Assembly: GCF_018130765.1 (NCBI RefSeq)
Contig: NZ_JAFCJZ010000001.1
Coordinates: forward strand, 372,001-436,000
Direction: 5' to 3'
Source: Bradyrhizobium iriomotense
Lineage (GTDB): Bacteria > Pseudomonadota > Alphaproteobacteria > Rhizobiales > Xanthobacteraceae
Length of the DNA stretch: 64,000 nt
This document shows, in pieces, positions 1 to 9,066 of the stretch. The first letter of the stretch is position 1. Each line of letters opens with the position of its first letter. The position numbers and the translations under genes are program-made. The notes below the pieces were generated by a model. It was not told the DNA's origin and searched no databases. It saw only the letters and a program-made list of their open reading frames with translations.

Positions 1-823
1 AGGTGACGACCTCGCGCGACACTTCGCGGATCATCTCGCCGCCGCCGTTGAAGGGGCGCATCGCGACGAGGTGGTCGTACTTGGCCCAGAGCACGCCGAT
101 GCCGGTCGGACCGTAGACCTTATGGCCAGTGAAGACGTAGAAGTCGCAGCCGATGTCCTGGACGTCGACCGGAATATGCACCGCGCCCTGGCTGCCGTCG
201 ACCAGCACCGGGATGCCGCGGGCGTGGGCGATCTTCACGACGTCCTTAACCGGCACAATGGTGCCGAGCGCGTTCGACATCTGCGTGATCGCGACCAGCT
301 TGGTCTTCGACGTCAGCAGCTTCTCGAACTCGTCGATGAGGAAATTGCCCTCGTCGTCGACTGGGGCCCACTTGATCACGGCGCCCTGGCGTTCCCTGAG
401 GAAATGCCACGGCACGATGTTGGAGTGGTGCTCCATGATCGAGAGGACGATCTCGTCGCCGTCCCCGATGTTCGGCCCGCCCCAAGACGAGGCGACCAGA
501 TTGATCGCTTCCGTCGCGTTACGGGTGAAGATCACTTCCTCGGTACGGGCAGCGTTGATGAACTGCGCGACCTTGGCGCGGCCGCCCTCATAGGCTTCCG
601 TCGCGGCATTGGCGAGGTAGTGCAGACCGCGATGCACGTTGGCGTATTCGCTCGTATAGGCCTGCGTCATGCGGTCGAGCACAGACTGGGGCTTCTGCGC
701 GGAGGCCGCGTTGTCGAGATAGACGAGTGGCTTGCCGTAGACTTGCATGGCGAGCGCCGGAAAGTCCTGGCGCACGCGCGCAACATCGTAGGCGCCGTTC
801 TTGACTGCCGGATGCGTGTTCAT
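1..823 (-). CDS. sufS: SufS-type cysteine desulfurase, 3' end cut by window edge
   Basis: Pyridoxal-phosphate enzyme that takes sulfur from L-cysteine as a persulfide and passes it to the SufBCD scaffold for iron-sulfur cluster assembly in the cytoplasm. The first 274 residues are visible. They include the N-terminal segment YLDNAAS, the cofactor-contacting EHHSN (about residue 131) and the PLP lysine K235 in FTGHKVYGPTG. The catalytic cysteine loop lies beyond the window edge and cannot be checked. The ATG at 823 overlaps the sufD stop as ATGA, so translation is probably coupled. It is the last visible gene of the nifS-like/sufB/sufC/sufD/sufS operon. The family call is secure; only completeness is unknown. 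Confidence 0.93.
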   Translation of the reverse strand, partial: MNTHPAVKNGAYDVARVRQDFPALAMQVYGKPLVYLDNAASAQKPQSVLDRMTQAYTSEYANVHRGLHYLANAATEAYEGGRAKVAQFINAARTEEVIFTRNATEAINLVASSWGGPNIGDGDEIVLSIMEHHSNIVPWHFLRERQGAVIKWAPVDDEGNFLIDEFEKLLTSKTKLVAITQMSNALGTIVPVKDVVKIAHARGIPVLVDGSQGAVHIPVDVQDIGCDFYVFTGHKVYGPTGIGVLWAKYDHLVAMRPFNGGGEMIREVSREVVT

Positions 824-2124
824 GACCGCCGCTCCAGCCAGCGCTCGGCGATGCCGATCACGTGCTCGCGCAAACCGTCATCGGCGATCTGCTCGATCGC
901 CTCGCCGACGAAGGCCTGGATCAGCAGCGCCTGGGCCTGCTTCTCCGGCAGGCCGCGCGCCTTCAGATAGAACAAGAGGCTGTCGTCCAGCGCGCCGGCA
1001 GTGGCGCCGTGGCCGCAGGAGACGTCGTCGGCAAAGATTTCCAGCTCGGGCTTGTTGTCGGCCTCGGCTTCGTCCGAGAGCAAGAGTGCCCGGGTCATCA
1101 TCTTGCCGTCGGTCTTCTGCGCGTCGGGACGGACGATGATGCGGCCCTGGAACACCGAATGGGCGCGATCGTCGATCACGGCGCGGAAGACCTCGCGGCT
1201 GACGCAGTTCGGCACGGCATGGTCGACGACCAGCGTGGTGTCGCCATGCTCGGTCTTCTGCAGCAGGTTCACGCCATTGGCCGAGAGCTCGCTGCCCTCA
1301 CCCGAGAACGTAATGAAGCCCTGCAGGCGGCTGACCGCCGCGCCGGTCGTCATGTTGAAAAAGTTGAGCTTCACGTTGGCACCGACCGTGACGAAATGCG
1401 AGGTGACGTTCACCGCATCGGGCGCATCGTCCATCAGGCGGATATGCGCGACGTCGGCGTCATCGCCGATCGAGACGATGACGGCATCGTTGACCTGGTA
1501 GGCCTCGGCGCCGGTTGCGACAAAGCTCTCGACGATGGTAGCGCGAACGCCCTTCCCGATCGCAACCTGCGAGCGGGTGAAGGCCGATGCGGAAGCCGCG
1601 GTCGCGATGTGGATGATCTGGATCGGTGCGGACGGCTGCGCACCGTCGGCAATCGACAGAATCACGCCGTCTGTGGCCATCGCAGCGTTTAGCGCGATCA
1701 CGGCATCGGTGGACGCAGTCTTCAAGAGACTGGCATCCTTCTCCAGCGTCTCACGAAGCGTCTTGAAGCCCGCCTCGGCGGCGAGCGCTTTCACGTCGGA
1801 CAGATCAGCCGCGAACACGCCATCGACCAGCACCAGTTTGCGAGCGCCGTCGATCGCATGCGCCTTGACTGCGTCCGCGGCGCGCTTCAGCGCGGCCGCA
1901 TCGGGGCTGGCCGCCAGCGGCAGCACCTCGCCGACCAGCGCGCGCAGATCGGTGTATTTCCATTCCTCGATCCGGCGGTGCGGCAGGCCGAGACGCTCAT
2001 AGGCCTCGAACGCCTCGCGGCGCGCCGCGATCACGGCCGGCGAACCCGGCAAGCGGCCTTCAGCGCTGGCGAAGAGATCGCTCACCGCGCGGCCGTTCCC
2101 GGTCTTTGCCACAGCAACGTTCAT
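820..2124 (-). CDS. sufD: Fe-S cluster assembly protein SufD
   Basis: SufD is the partner of SufB and SufC in the SufBC2D scaffold that builds iron-sulfur clusters on sulfide delivered by SufS. The 434-residue product has the N-terminal EEWKYTDLR segment typical of SufD and a C-terminal beta-helix core. That core contains DDVSCGHGATAGALDD, a conserved SufB/SufD signature around residues 370-385. The stop overlaps the sufS start by four bases. The gap from the sufC stop to this start is about 11 bp, as expected for one polycistronic message. The length is normal for the family. Confidence 0.95.
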   Translation of the reverse strand: MNVAVAKTGNGRAVSDLFASAEGRLPGSPAVIAARREAFEAYERLGLPHRRIEEWKYTDLRALVGEVLPLAASPDAAALKRAADAVKAHAIDGARKLVLVDGVFAADLSDVKALAAEAGFKTLRETLEKDASLLKTASTDAVIALNAAMATDGVILSIADGAQPSAPIQIIHIATAASASAFTRSQVAIGKGVRATIVESFVATGAEAYQVNDAVIVSIGDDADVAHIRLMDDAPDAVNVTSHFVTVGANVKLNFFNMTTGAAVSRLQGFITFSGEGSELSANGVNLLQKTEHGDTTLVVDHAVPNCVSREVFRAVIDDRAHSVFQGRIIVRPDAQKTDGKMMTRALLLSDEAEADNKPELEIFADDVSCGHGATAGALDDSLLFYLKARGLPEKQAQALLIQAFVGEAIEQIADDGLREHVIGIAERWLERRS

Positions 2125-2135
2125 CGCAAAATTCC

Positions 2136-2885
2136 TTACGCGTCCTCGAACTGGGTGTAGCCGGACGCCTCCAGCTCCAGCGCCAGATCCTTAGCGCCGC
2201 TCTTCACGACCCGACCGCGCGACATCACATGCACAAAATCAGGCACGATGTAGTTGAGCAGCCGCTGATAGTGGGTGATGACGACCATCGCGCGCCCCGG
2301 CGAGCGCAGCGCGTTGACGCCGTCGGCCGCAATGCGCAGCGCGTCGATGTCGAGGCCGGAATCCATCTCGTCGAGGATGCACAGGCTGGGCTCGAACAGC
2401 GCCATCTGCAGCACCTCGTTGCGCTTCTTCTCGCCGCCGGAGAAGCCGACATTGACGCCACGCTTGAGCATGTCCTGCGGGATGTTCAGCGACTTCGAGA
2501 CTTCGCGGACCTTCTTCAGGAAGTCCGGGGTCGAATATTCGCTCTCGCCGCGCGCCTTGCGCTGCGCGTTCAGCGCGGTGCGCAGGAAGGTCATGGTGGC
2601 AACGCCGGGAATCTCGACCGGATACTGGAACGCCAGGAACACGCCCTTGGCGGCCCGCTCGTCCGGGTCCATCTCCAGGAGGTCCTCGCCCTTGAACAGG
2701 ATCTGGCCGTCGGTGACCTCATAGCCGGGCTTGCCGGCGATGACATGGGAGAGCGTCGACTTGCCGGAGCCGTTCGGCCCCATGATCGCGTGCACCTCGC
2801 CCTCGTTCACAGTCAGCGTCAGCCCGTGGAGGATCTCACGCTCCTCGACACGAACCTTCAGGTCTTTCACTTCAAGCAAAGCCAT
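2136..2885 (-). CDS. sufC: Fe-S cluster assembly ATPase SufC
   Basis: ABC-type ATPase subunit of the cytosolic SufBC2D complex; ATP binding reshapes SufB and SufD so that iron and sulfide can enter. The 249-residue product has Walker A GPNGSGKST (residues 36-44), the signature FSGGEKKR (148-155) and Walker B ending LDE (171-173). The start was set at the ATG giving MALLEVKDL, because this aligns with the family. An in-frame TTG seven codons upstream would only add a short non-conserved stretch. It lies between sufB and sufD on the same strand with short gaps. Confidence 0.95.
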   Translation of the reverse strand: MALLEVKDLKVRVEEREILHGLTLTVNEGEVHAIMGPNGSGKSTLSHVIAGKPGYEVTDGQILFKGEDLLEMDPDERAAKGVFLAFQYPVEIPGVATMTFLRTALNAQRKARGESEYSTPDFLKKVREVSKSLNIPQDMLKRGVNVGFSGGEKKRNEVLQMALFEPSLCILDEMDSGLDIDALRIAADGVNALRSPGRAMVVITHYQRLLNYIVPDFVHVMSRGRVVKSGAKDLALELEASGYTQFEDA

Positions 2886-2946
2886 CTTGGTATCCAGTCT
2901 ATTCAATTGATGTTGGAGCGCCGGAGCGCGCCGCGAGGGTCGGCGA

Positions 2947-4443
2947 TCAGCCGACCGACCCTTCGAGCGAGATCGAGATCAGCTTCTGCGCTTCCACCGC
3001 GAACTCCATCGGCAGCTGCTGCAGCACGTCCTTGACGAAGCCGTTGACGACGAGGCCGACCGCCTCTTCCTGCGAAAGTCCGCGCTGGATGCAGTAGAAC
3101 AGCACGTCCTCGGAGATCTTCGAGGTCGTCGCTTCGTGCTCGAAGGTCGCGGACGAATTCTTCGCCTCGATATACGGCACGGTGTGCGCGCCGCATTTGT
3201 CGCCGATCAGCAAGGAGTCGCAGGCGGTGAAGTTGCGCGCGCCGGTTGCTTTCCGGTGCGCGGTGACGAGACCGCGATAGGTGTTCTGCGACTTGCCGGC
3301 GGCGATGCCCTTGGAGATGATCCGGCTCGACGTATTCTTGCCGAGATGGATCATCTTGGTGCCCGAATCGACCTGCTGGAAGCCGTTCGAGATCGCGATC
3401 GAGTAGAACTCGCCGCGCGAATTGTCGCCGCGCAGAATGCAGCTCGGATATTTCCAGGTGATCGCCGAACCGGTCTCGACCTGGGTCCAGGAAATCTTGG
3501 AATTGGCGCCGCGGCAGTCACCACGCTTGGTGACGAAATTGTAGATGCCGCCCTTGCCTTCCGAATTGCCGGGATACCAGTTCTGCACCGTCGAATATTT
3601 GATCTCGGCATCGTCATGCGCGACGAGCTCGACCACGGCGGCGTGCAGCTGATTCTCATCGCGCTGCGGCGCGGTGCAGCCCTCGAGATAGGAGACGTAG
3701 GAGCCCTTGTCGGCGATGATCAGCGTGCGCTCGAACTGGCCGGTGTTGCGCTCGTTGATGCGGAAATAGGTCGACAGCTCCATCGGGCAACGCACGCCCG
3801 GCGGCACGTAGACAAACGAGCCGTCAGAGAACACCGCCGAGTTCAGCGTCGCATAGAAATTGTCCGAGGTCGGAACCACCGATCCCAGATATTTCTGCAC
3901 CAGCTCGGGGTGTTCGCGGATCGCTTCCGAAATCGGCATGAAGATCACGCCGGCCTTCTTCAGCTCGGCCTTGAACGTGGTCGCAACCGAGACCGAATCG
4001 AAGACCGCATCGACCGCAATCTTGCGGCGCGCGGGGTCTTCCTCGCCCACCTTCGGCTCGACGCCTTCGAGCATGGCGACTTCCCGCAAGGGGATGCCGA
4101 GCTTCTCGTAGGTCTTCAGGATCTCCGGATCGATCTCGTCCAGCGACGAGACCGCCTTCTTCGGCTTCGGCGCCGCGTAGTAATAGAGGTCCTGGAAGTC
4201 GATCTTGGGGTAGTCGACGCGCGCCCAGGTCGGCTCCGTCATGGTCAGCCAACGGCGATACGCCTCGAGCCGCCACTGGAGCATCCAGGCGGGTTCGTTC
4301 TTTTTCTGTGAGATGAATTTTACGATCTCTTCCGACAGCCCCTTGGGGGCCTTCTCGGAGTCGATCAGGGTTTCAAACCCATAACGATACTGATCGACGT
4401 CGATGCGCTTCACGCGATCGACCGTCTCTTGGACGGCTGGCAT
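2947..4443 (-). CDS. sufB: Fe-S cluster assembly scaffold SufB
   Basis: Main scaffold subunit of the SufBC2D complex, on which nascent iron-sulfur clusters form. The product is 498 residues, the normal SufB length, with the conserved segments [15 protein letters not shown] and [21 protein letters not shown]. The start is the ATG at 4443 ([10 protein letters not shown]). It follows GGAGGATAGA, a strong ribosome binding site; an upstream in-frame start would read through that site. About 110 bp separate it from the nifS-like gene, the largest gap in the operon, so an internal promoter is possible there. Confidence 0.96.
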   Translation of the reverse strand: MPAVQETVDRVKRIDVDQYRYGFETLIDSEKAPKGLSEEIVKFISQKKNEPAWMLQWRLEAYRRWLTMTEPTWARVDYPKIDFQDLYYYAAPKPKKAVSSLDEIDPEILKTYEKLGIPLREVAMLEGVEPKVGEEDPARRKIAVDAVFDSVSVATTFKAELKKAGVIFMPISEAIREHPELVQKYLGSVVPTSDNFYATLNSAVFSDGSFVYVPPGVRCPMELSTYFRINERNTGQFERTLIIADKGSYVSYLEGCTAPQRDENQLHAAVVELVAHDDAEIKYSTVQNWYPGNSEGKGGIYNFVTKRGDCRGANSKISWTQVETGSAITWKYPSCILRGDNSRGEFYSIAISNGFQQVDSGTKMIHLGKNTSSRIISKGIAAGKSQNTYRGLVTAHRKATGARNFTACDSLLIGDKCGAHTVPYIEAKNSSATFEHEATTSKISEDVLFYCIQRGLSQEEAVGLVVNGFVKDVLQQLPMEFAVEAQKLISISLEGSVG

Positions 4444-4527
4444 TCTATCCTCCGCTCGCGGTTTCAAGGACCGCGGTGGATCAAACTTGGACGAGTATTA
4501 CGATGTTTTTTGGCAGAAAGCACGGGC

Positions 4528-4542
4528 TTAGAACCGTTCGAG
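4528..4542. promoter_or_regulatory. Possible Irr/ICE-like iron-response element upstream of sufB
   Basis: The stretch reads TTAGAACCGTTCGAG. It matches the Irr-type inverted repeat TTAGAA-N3-TTCTAA (consensus recalled from memory) at 10 of 12 positions. It lies about 85 bp upstream of the sufB start in the 113-bp gap after the nifS-like gene. A weak -10-like TAATAC lies on the minus strand between it and sufB. Suf genes are iron-regulated in Rhizobiales, which makes the placement reasonable. The match is imperfect and the assignment is tentative. Confidence 0.3.
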
Positions 4543-4556
4543 CCGTGTTTCGTCGC

Positions 4557-5696
4557 TTACCCTCTAAGTAGGGTATTACCGAGCTTTCGCCAAGCCTCTA
4601 ACGCCCTATTGATGTCCTCTGGCTCCGTGGACCAGCCCAGACTGAGGCGCACCGCTCCCTGGGCCGTCGCGGGGTCGTACCCCATCGCCGACAGCACATG
4701 GGATGGCTGGACCTTGCCCGAGGAGCACGCCGAACCGGAGGACACCGCGACCCCTTCGAGGTCAAAGCCAATCACGGCGGTCTCGGCCTTGAGGCCGCGC
4801 GCCGTGAACAGAGTGGTATTGGATAACCGTACCACATCGTCCGAAAAGATCATCGCCCCGGCAATCGCCCTAATGCCATTTTCCAAGCGATCTCTGAGGG
4901 TTGCCATCCGCTCCGCATCCTCCGGCAGAGCCTGAAGCGCAGCCTTCACGGCTGCGCCGAAGCCGGCGATGCCCGCGACATTCTCGGTGCCGGCCCGCCG
5001 ATTCAGCTCCTGCCCGCCCCCTCTCAGCAGCGGCTCCAGTCCCGAAATCCCCTCCGCCACGACCAGCGCCCCGACGCCCTTGGGACCGCCGATCTTGTGC
5101 GCAGAAAAGGTCGCAAGGTCCGCGCCTATCTCATTAATATTAAATGCGATTTTGCCGAGCGCCTGGATCGCATCGACGTGCAGGAGGCCGCCGGCCTTGT
5201 GAACGATCCGCGCCGCCTCGGCGACCGGCTGGAGTGCGCCGGTCTCGTTGTTGGCGGCCATGATCGAGACCAGCGCAGGCGGCCCGTCCATGAGCTGCGC
5301 CTTCAGGTCATCGAGGTCGACCACGCCGGCGCGCGTCACCCTGACCTGGCTGACCTTGTCCGCCGGAAACCGGCCACCTGACAGCACCGAGGCGTGCTCG
5401 ACGGCCGAGACCAGCAGCCGCTCGACGGGCCCCCCAGACGGTCCCCGTAGACCAGGCGACAGCGCCAGCGCATTGGCCTCGGTGCCAGCGGAGGTGAAGA
5501 CGACATTGCGCGGGAGTCCACCGACCGCAGCCGCAAGCGCGGCACGGGCGTCCTCGACCAGCCGCCGCGCCTCGCGTCCTTCGGCATGGACCGAGGAGGG
5601 ATTGCCGAGCAGGTCCCAGGCCGCGAGCATCGCGGCGCGCGCCTCGGAGCGAAGCGGCGTCGTCGCATTCCAGTCGAGATACACACGGGTCGGCAT
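4557..5696 (-). CDS. Cysteine desulfurase, IscS/NifS class
   Basis: Class V PLP enzyme that generates sulfur from cysteine. The product is 379 residues with YLDWNATTPLR at the N terminus, the PLP lysine K201 in SAHKIGGPKG, and the catalytic cysteine C324 in SSGSACSSGK. This loop is the longer group I (NifS/IscS) type, unlike SufS at the other end of the operon. It heads the suf operon, the arrangement seen in many Rhizobiales. The chosen ATG at 5696 gives the normal family N terminus. It lacks a good ribosome binding site and sits next to a 12-bp palindrome at 5700-5711. Confidence 0.92.
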   Translation of the reverse strand: MPTRVYLDWNATTPLRSEARAAMLAAWDLLGNPSSVHAEGREARRLVEDARAALAAAVGGLPRNVVFTSAGTEANALALSPGLRGPSGGPVERLLVSAVEHASVLSGGRFPADKVSQVRVTRAGVVDLDDLKAQLMDGPPALVSIMAANNETGALQPVAEAARIVHKAGGLLHVDAIQALGKIAFNINEIGADLATFSAHKIGGPKGVGALVVAEGISGLEPLLRGGGQELNRRAGTENVAGIAGFGAAVKAALQALPEDAERMATLRDRLENGIRAIAGAMIFSDDVVRLSNTTLFTARGLKAETAVIGFDLEGVAVSSGSACSSGKVQPSHVLSAMGYDPATAQGAVRLSLGWSTEPEDINRALEAWRKLGNTLLRG

Positions 5697-5699
5697 AGA

Positions 5700-5711
5700 G
5701 TAATATATTAC
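5700..5711. promoter_or_regulatory. 12-bp AT-rich palindrome at the suf operon start
   Basis: GTAATATATTAC is a perfect 12-bp palindrome ending four bases from the start codon of the nifS-like gene. It is strikingly AT-rich for this genome. It could be an operator controlling the operon or part of a -10 region of a short-leader transcript. No regulator can be named from the sequence. Confidence 0.35.
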
Positions 5712-6037
5712 CTTGTATTCACAGAGGCCCGCCTCCCGCCCCGACATGGGCCGCGGCCGCGCCCTTGGCAACCTGATTCCAGCCGCTCGCGTCCCGGTGA
5801 CACGCCCATGACACGCTAACGTCTTGAGCCCATTGACCGATGTTCAAGATGCTTGCTTTTTGCCCCTGCGCCCATGTTAGAACGCGGCCGTCAAGTCACC
5901 GCGCGCCGTTTGCGCATCACCGCGAGGCGCACGCCTTCTCACCTTTCATTCGCGCTTTCGTCGGCATTCGCCGATGAAGCCACAATCGGTTGATTGCCGA
6001 GGATCCTCGCTCCAGCACATCAATCAAGAGATCACCG
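5712..6037. other. Divergent intergenic region, suf operon / hydrolase
   Basis: About 330 bp separate the two divergent genes. I see no convincing coding frame or RNA gene. The stretch TTGCTT-N17-GTTAGA (about 5851-5882) is a weak sigma-70-like candidate reading toward the hydrolase. A short hairpin around GTCGGCATTCGCCGAT lies closer to it. Otherwise nothing is recognisable. Confidence 0.4.
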
Positions 6038-6685
6038 ATGCCTGAAGTCATTTTCGCCGGCCCCGCCGGCCGTCTCGAAGGCCGCTATCACCCGGCCAAG
6101 CAAAAGAACGCGCCGATCGCGATGATTCTGCATCCGCATCCGCAGTTTCACGGCACGATGAACCATCAGATCGTGTACCAGTGCTACTACGCCTTCGCCC
6201 ATCGCGGCTTCTCGGTGCTGCGCTTCAATTTCCGCGGCGTCGGCCGCAGCCAGGGCTCGTTCGACCATGGCACCGGCGAATTGTCGGATGCGGCGGCGGC
6301 GCTCGACTGGGCGCAGACCATCAATCCCGAAGCGCGCGCCTGCTGGGTCGCCGGTTTCTCCTTCGGCGCCTGGATCGGCATGCAGCTCCTGATGCGCCGC
6401 CCCGAGGTCGAAGGCTTCATCTCGATCGCGCCGCCGGCCAACCTCTACGACTTCTCGTTCCTCGCGCCCTGCCCGTCCTCTGGGCTCATCGTGCATGGCG
6501 AGAAGGACGCGGTGGTGCCGCCGAAGGACGTCAACACGCTGGTCGAGAAGCTGAAGACGCAGAAGGGCATCGTGATCGACCAGCAGATCATCCCCGGCGC
6601 CAACCACTTCTTCGACGCCAAGCTCGAGCCGCTGATGGAAACCATCACCGCGTATCTCGACATGCGCCTGGCGAACGTGCGGTAA
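6038..6685 (+). CDS. Alpha/beta hydrolase (COG2945-like)
   Basis: Small cytoplasmic alpha/beta-hydrolase fold protein of 215 residues. The likely catalytic residues are visible: the nucleophile serine in AGFSFGAWIG, an acid in HGEKDAVVPP and a histidine in PGANHFF. The segment HPHPQFHGTMNHQ near the N terminus is characteristic of this family. The substrate is unknown. The start is the ATG at 6038, preceded by AAGAGA; longer frames would need non-standard starts. It is divergent from the suf operon, and a functional link to it is not shown. Confidence 0.85.
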   Translation: MPEVIFAGPAGRLEGRYHPAKQKNAPIAMILHPHPQFHGTMNHQIVYQCYYAFAHRGFSVLRFNFRGVGRSQGSFDHGTGELSDAAAALDWAQTINPEARACWVAGFSFGAWIGMQLLMRRPEVEGFISIAPPANLYDFSFLAPCPSSGLIVHGEKDAVVPPKDVNTLVEKLKTQKGIVIDQQIIPGANHFFDAKLEPLMETITAYLDMRLANVR

Positions 6686-6695
6686 GCACGAGCGC

Positions 6696-7019
6696 TCAAG
6701 CCAGCTTCAGCGCGACGATCCCCATCAAGACGAGCGCGATGCCCGCAAGCTTCATCGCGCTCAAGGTCTCGCCGAACAGCACGACGCCCATGACGAAGGT
6801 GCCGGCAGCCCCGATGCCGGTCCACACCGAATAGGCGACGCCGACCTCGAGCACCTTCAGCGCCCGCCCGAGCAGGAAGACGAAGGCGGCGAGCAGCATC
6901 AGCGAGACGATGCTCCAGCCCACGCGCGTGTAGCCTTCCGCGTATTTCATCGAGATCGCCCAGCCGACATCAAGCGCGCCGGCGACCGCCAGCATCAGCC
7001 AGGCCAAGGATTGCGACAT
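6696..7019 (-). CDS. Small multidrug resistance family exporter (SugE/Gdx-like)
   Basis: Inner-membrane proton-coupled exporter of the SMR family, 107 residues with four predicted membrane helices. The helix-3 motif AYSVWTGIGAAG points to the SugE/Gdx branch, whose studied members export guanidinium. The essential membrane glutamate of helix 1 (Glu13 in SugE, Glu14 in EmrE) is aspartate here: D17 in AGALDVGWA, codon GAT. The start is the ATG at 7019; a longer frame would add an unrelated arginine-rich tail. It follows the glutathione transferase gene by about 10 bp, so the two are probably co-transcribed. Confidence 0.85.
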   Translation of the reverse strand: MSQSLAWLMLAVAGALDVGWAISMKYAEGYTRVGWSIVSLMLLAAFVFLLGRALKVLEVGVAYSVWTGIGAAGTFVMGVVLFGETLSAMKLAGIALVLMGIVALKLA

Positions 7020-7029
7020 CGGCTTACGC

Positions 7030-7707
7030 TCAGGCCGCGAGCTTGAGCAGATGCGCGTCGTGGCGAACGAGGAAGGCGCGCAGCAATTGCGGATAGTCCG
7101 CGCCGACTGCGGTGCGCACGCTCGGACGTTTCGCGAGCTCGGCTCGCCACGCCCGGACCTTCGGCACATCGCGGAAGATGCCGTGCTCGGTCAGCTCGTC
7201 GAACAGGTCGAAGTAGCGGAAGATCGGTGCGAACACCGCATCGACGAGGCTGAACGCATTGCCCGCAAAAAACGGCCCTGCGCCAAGCGCCGCCTCGACA
7301 CGCGCGAATTTCGCCGCAAGCGCCTGGCGCTTGCTGTCGAACGTCGCCGGATCGGTCGTCGTCTCTAGCCCCCAGAGATCGCCGAGGATCGCCGAGCCGA
7401 ACTCCATCCAGGCGCGGTGCTCGGCGCGACTCAACGCATCCGCCGGGTGCAGCTTCGCGCCGCCTTGCGTCTCCTCGATGTACTCGCAGATCACGTTGCT
7501 CTCGAACAGCGCAACCTCGCCCATCTCGGTCGCCACCACCAGCACCGGCACCTTGCCGAGCGGCGACAGCTTGAGAAACCAGTCGGGCTTATTGGCGAGA
7601 TCGATGTCGATCCGCTCGAACGGAACGCCCTTCTCCTTCAGCGCGATCACGGCGCGCTGCACGTAGGGACAAAGCTTGTGGCTGATCAGTTTCAGTGAAG
7701 CGGTCAT
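7030..7707 (-). CDS. Glutathione S-transferase family protein
   Basis: Cytosolic glutathione transferase-like protein of 225 residues. The N-terminal thioredoxin-fold domain starts KLISHKLCPYVQRA with a cysteine (C13) at the active-site position, as in omega- or DHAR-like classes. It has the glutathione-binding SPLGKVPVL and FESNVICEYIEE segments. An all-helical C-terminal domain follows. The ATG at 7707 was chosen because it starts just before the fold. The SMR exporter follows directly downstream. The pair could handle an electrophilic or cationic toxin, but that is inference. Confidence 0.88.
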   Translation of the reverse strand: MTASLKLISHKLCPYVQRAVIALKEKGVPFERIDIDLANKPDWFLKLSPLGKVPVLVVATEMGEVALFESNVICEYIEETQGGAKLHPADALSRAEHRAWMEFGSAILGDLWGLETTTDPATFDSKRQALAAKFARVEAALGAGPFFAGNAFSLVDAVFAPIFRYFDLFDELTEHGIFRDVPKVRAWRAELAKRPSVRTAVGADYPQLLRAFLVRHDAHLLKLAA

Positions 7708-7797
7708 GGCGGCGATCCCGGCGGTTCGATGCGACTGCATCCAATATAGATGCATTTGCATATAACGTCAAGATCAATGCACGCGCATCAATCCGCC

Positions 7798-8901
7798 TCA
7801 GGGCCGCGCAATCACCCCGCCCGTCATCGGCATCGGCACGCCCGTGGTGGCGGGATAGGACAGCGGCAGGCCCTTCAGGCCGCGCGCGGCGAGGAAGCCG
7901 AAGGCCTGCGCCTCGATGGCGTCGGAGGCCCAGCCGACCGTCTCGGCGGCCTCGACGGTCGCCGACCCCACCCGGTCCCGCAGCATGCGCAGCATGGTGA
8001 GGTTGCGGGCGCCGCCGCCGCAGATGATCCAGCTGCGCGGCCGGCGCGGCAGCAGCGGGATGACCCGGGCGATCGCGGCGGCGGTGAAGGCGGTGAGCGT
8101 GGCCGCGCCGTCGGCCGGCGCCACGTCGCCGAGCTTGAGCGCGGCAAAGTCATTGCGGTCGAGCGATTTCGGCGGCGGGCTAGCGAAGAACGGCAATTCC
8201 AGCGCACGGGCGATCCAGGCTTCATCCGCCTTGCCGAGCGCTGCGAACTTGCCGTCCGCGTCGAAGGCCTGGTTCATGGTGCGGTACATGAAATCGTCGA
8301 GCAGCGCATTGCCCGGCCCGGTGTCGCAGGCGATCAGCGTGTCGTTGCCGTCGATATAGGTGATGTTGGAGACGCCGCCGATATTGACCACGACGATCGG
8401 CCCCTCGCGCTCCAGCGAATTGGCCAGCGCCCGGTGGTAGACCGGTACGAACGGCGCGCCCTGCCCGCCGGCTTCGACGTCGGCGGCGCGGAAGTCGTAC
8501 ATCACGGGAATATGGATCGCCCTGGCGAGCGCCGGTGCATCGCCGATCTGCACCGTCAGCCGCTTCTCGGGACGGTGGAGCACGGTCTGGCCATGGAAAC
8601 CGACGATGTCGATGTCCTCCGGCCTCATCCGGTTCTGGGCGACGAAGGCGGCCACCGCCTCGGCATGGGCCAGCGTCACCGCGCGCTCCGCCTCGGCCAG
8701 GATCCCCGGCCGGGCGTGGCGCTGCGACAGGTGGACCGCCTCGGAGAGCGCCTGGCGCAGCAGGTTGCGCTCGGCCGGGCTATAGGGCCGGTAGCCGGAC
8801 GGCCCGAACGCCTTCACCTGCTTTCCGTCGGTTTCGATCAGCGCGACGTCGACCCCGTCCAGCGAGGTGCCGCTCATCAAACCGAGTGCCGTCAACATCA
8901 T
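7798..8901 (-). CDS. anmK: Anhydro-N-acetylmuramic acid kinase
   Basis: Phosphorylates and hydrolyses 1,6-anhydro-N-acetylmuramic acid to MurNAc-6-phosphate in peptidoglycan recycling. The 367-residue product begins with the family hallmark GLMSGTSLDGVDVAL and contains VGFHGQTVLHRP, VNIGGVSNITYI and CDTGPGNALLDD. Two adjacent ATGs exist (8901 and 8898); GAGGA lies nine bases before the first. It is divergent from tyrS, with 165 bp between them. Confidence 0.95.
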   Translation of the reverse strand: MMLTALGLMSGTSLDGVDVALIETDGKQVKAFGPSGYRPYSPAERNLLRQALSEAVHLSQRHARPGILAEAERAVTLAHAEAVAAFVAQNRMRPEDIDIVGFHGQTVLHRPEKRLTVQIGDAPALARAIHIPVMYDFRAADVEAGGQGAPFVPVYHRALANSLEREGPIVVVNIGGVSNITYIDGNDTLIACDTGPGNALLDDFMYRTMNQAFDADGKFAALGKADEAWIARALELPFFASPPPKSLDRNDFAALKLGDVAPADGAATLTAFTAAAIARVIPLLPRRPRSWIICGGGARNLTMLRMLRDRVGSATVEAAETVGWASDAIEAQAFGFLAARGLKGLPLSYPATTGVPMPMTGGVIARP

Positions 8902-8940
8902 GGATCAGCGTCCTCAACAGACCCCCTCCGGCATGCCGAT

Positions 8941-8968
8941 CTTGTGCCAGAGGGACACATCTTATAAT
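8941..8968 (+). promoter_or_regulatory. Candidate tyrS promoter
   Basis: A perfect -10 hexamer TATAAT lies at 8963-8968, with a weaker CTTGTG -35 16 bp upstream. It faces tyrS and would give a leader of about 90 bases. Support is mainly the -10 match and the position. Confidence 0.4.
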
Positions 8969-9066
8969 GCCACAGCGCCAAGTGGCGGGCAGCAACCGAG
9001 TTCCCACGGAAGACACTTAAATTGCTCCCGAAACAGTAAACCAAGAATTGTCAGGCACGCCGACAG

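Noticed and set aside
6181..6834. A 217-codon plus-strand frame overlapping the alpha/beta hydrolase
   Set aside because: Same strand, wrong frame of a gene with a clear catalytic serine motif; composition is Arg/Leu-rich noise.
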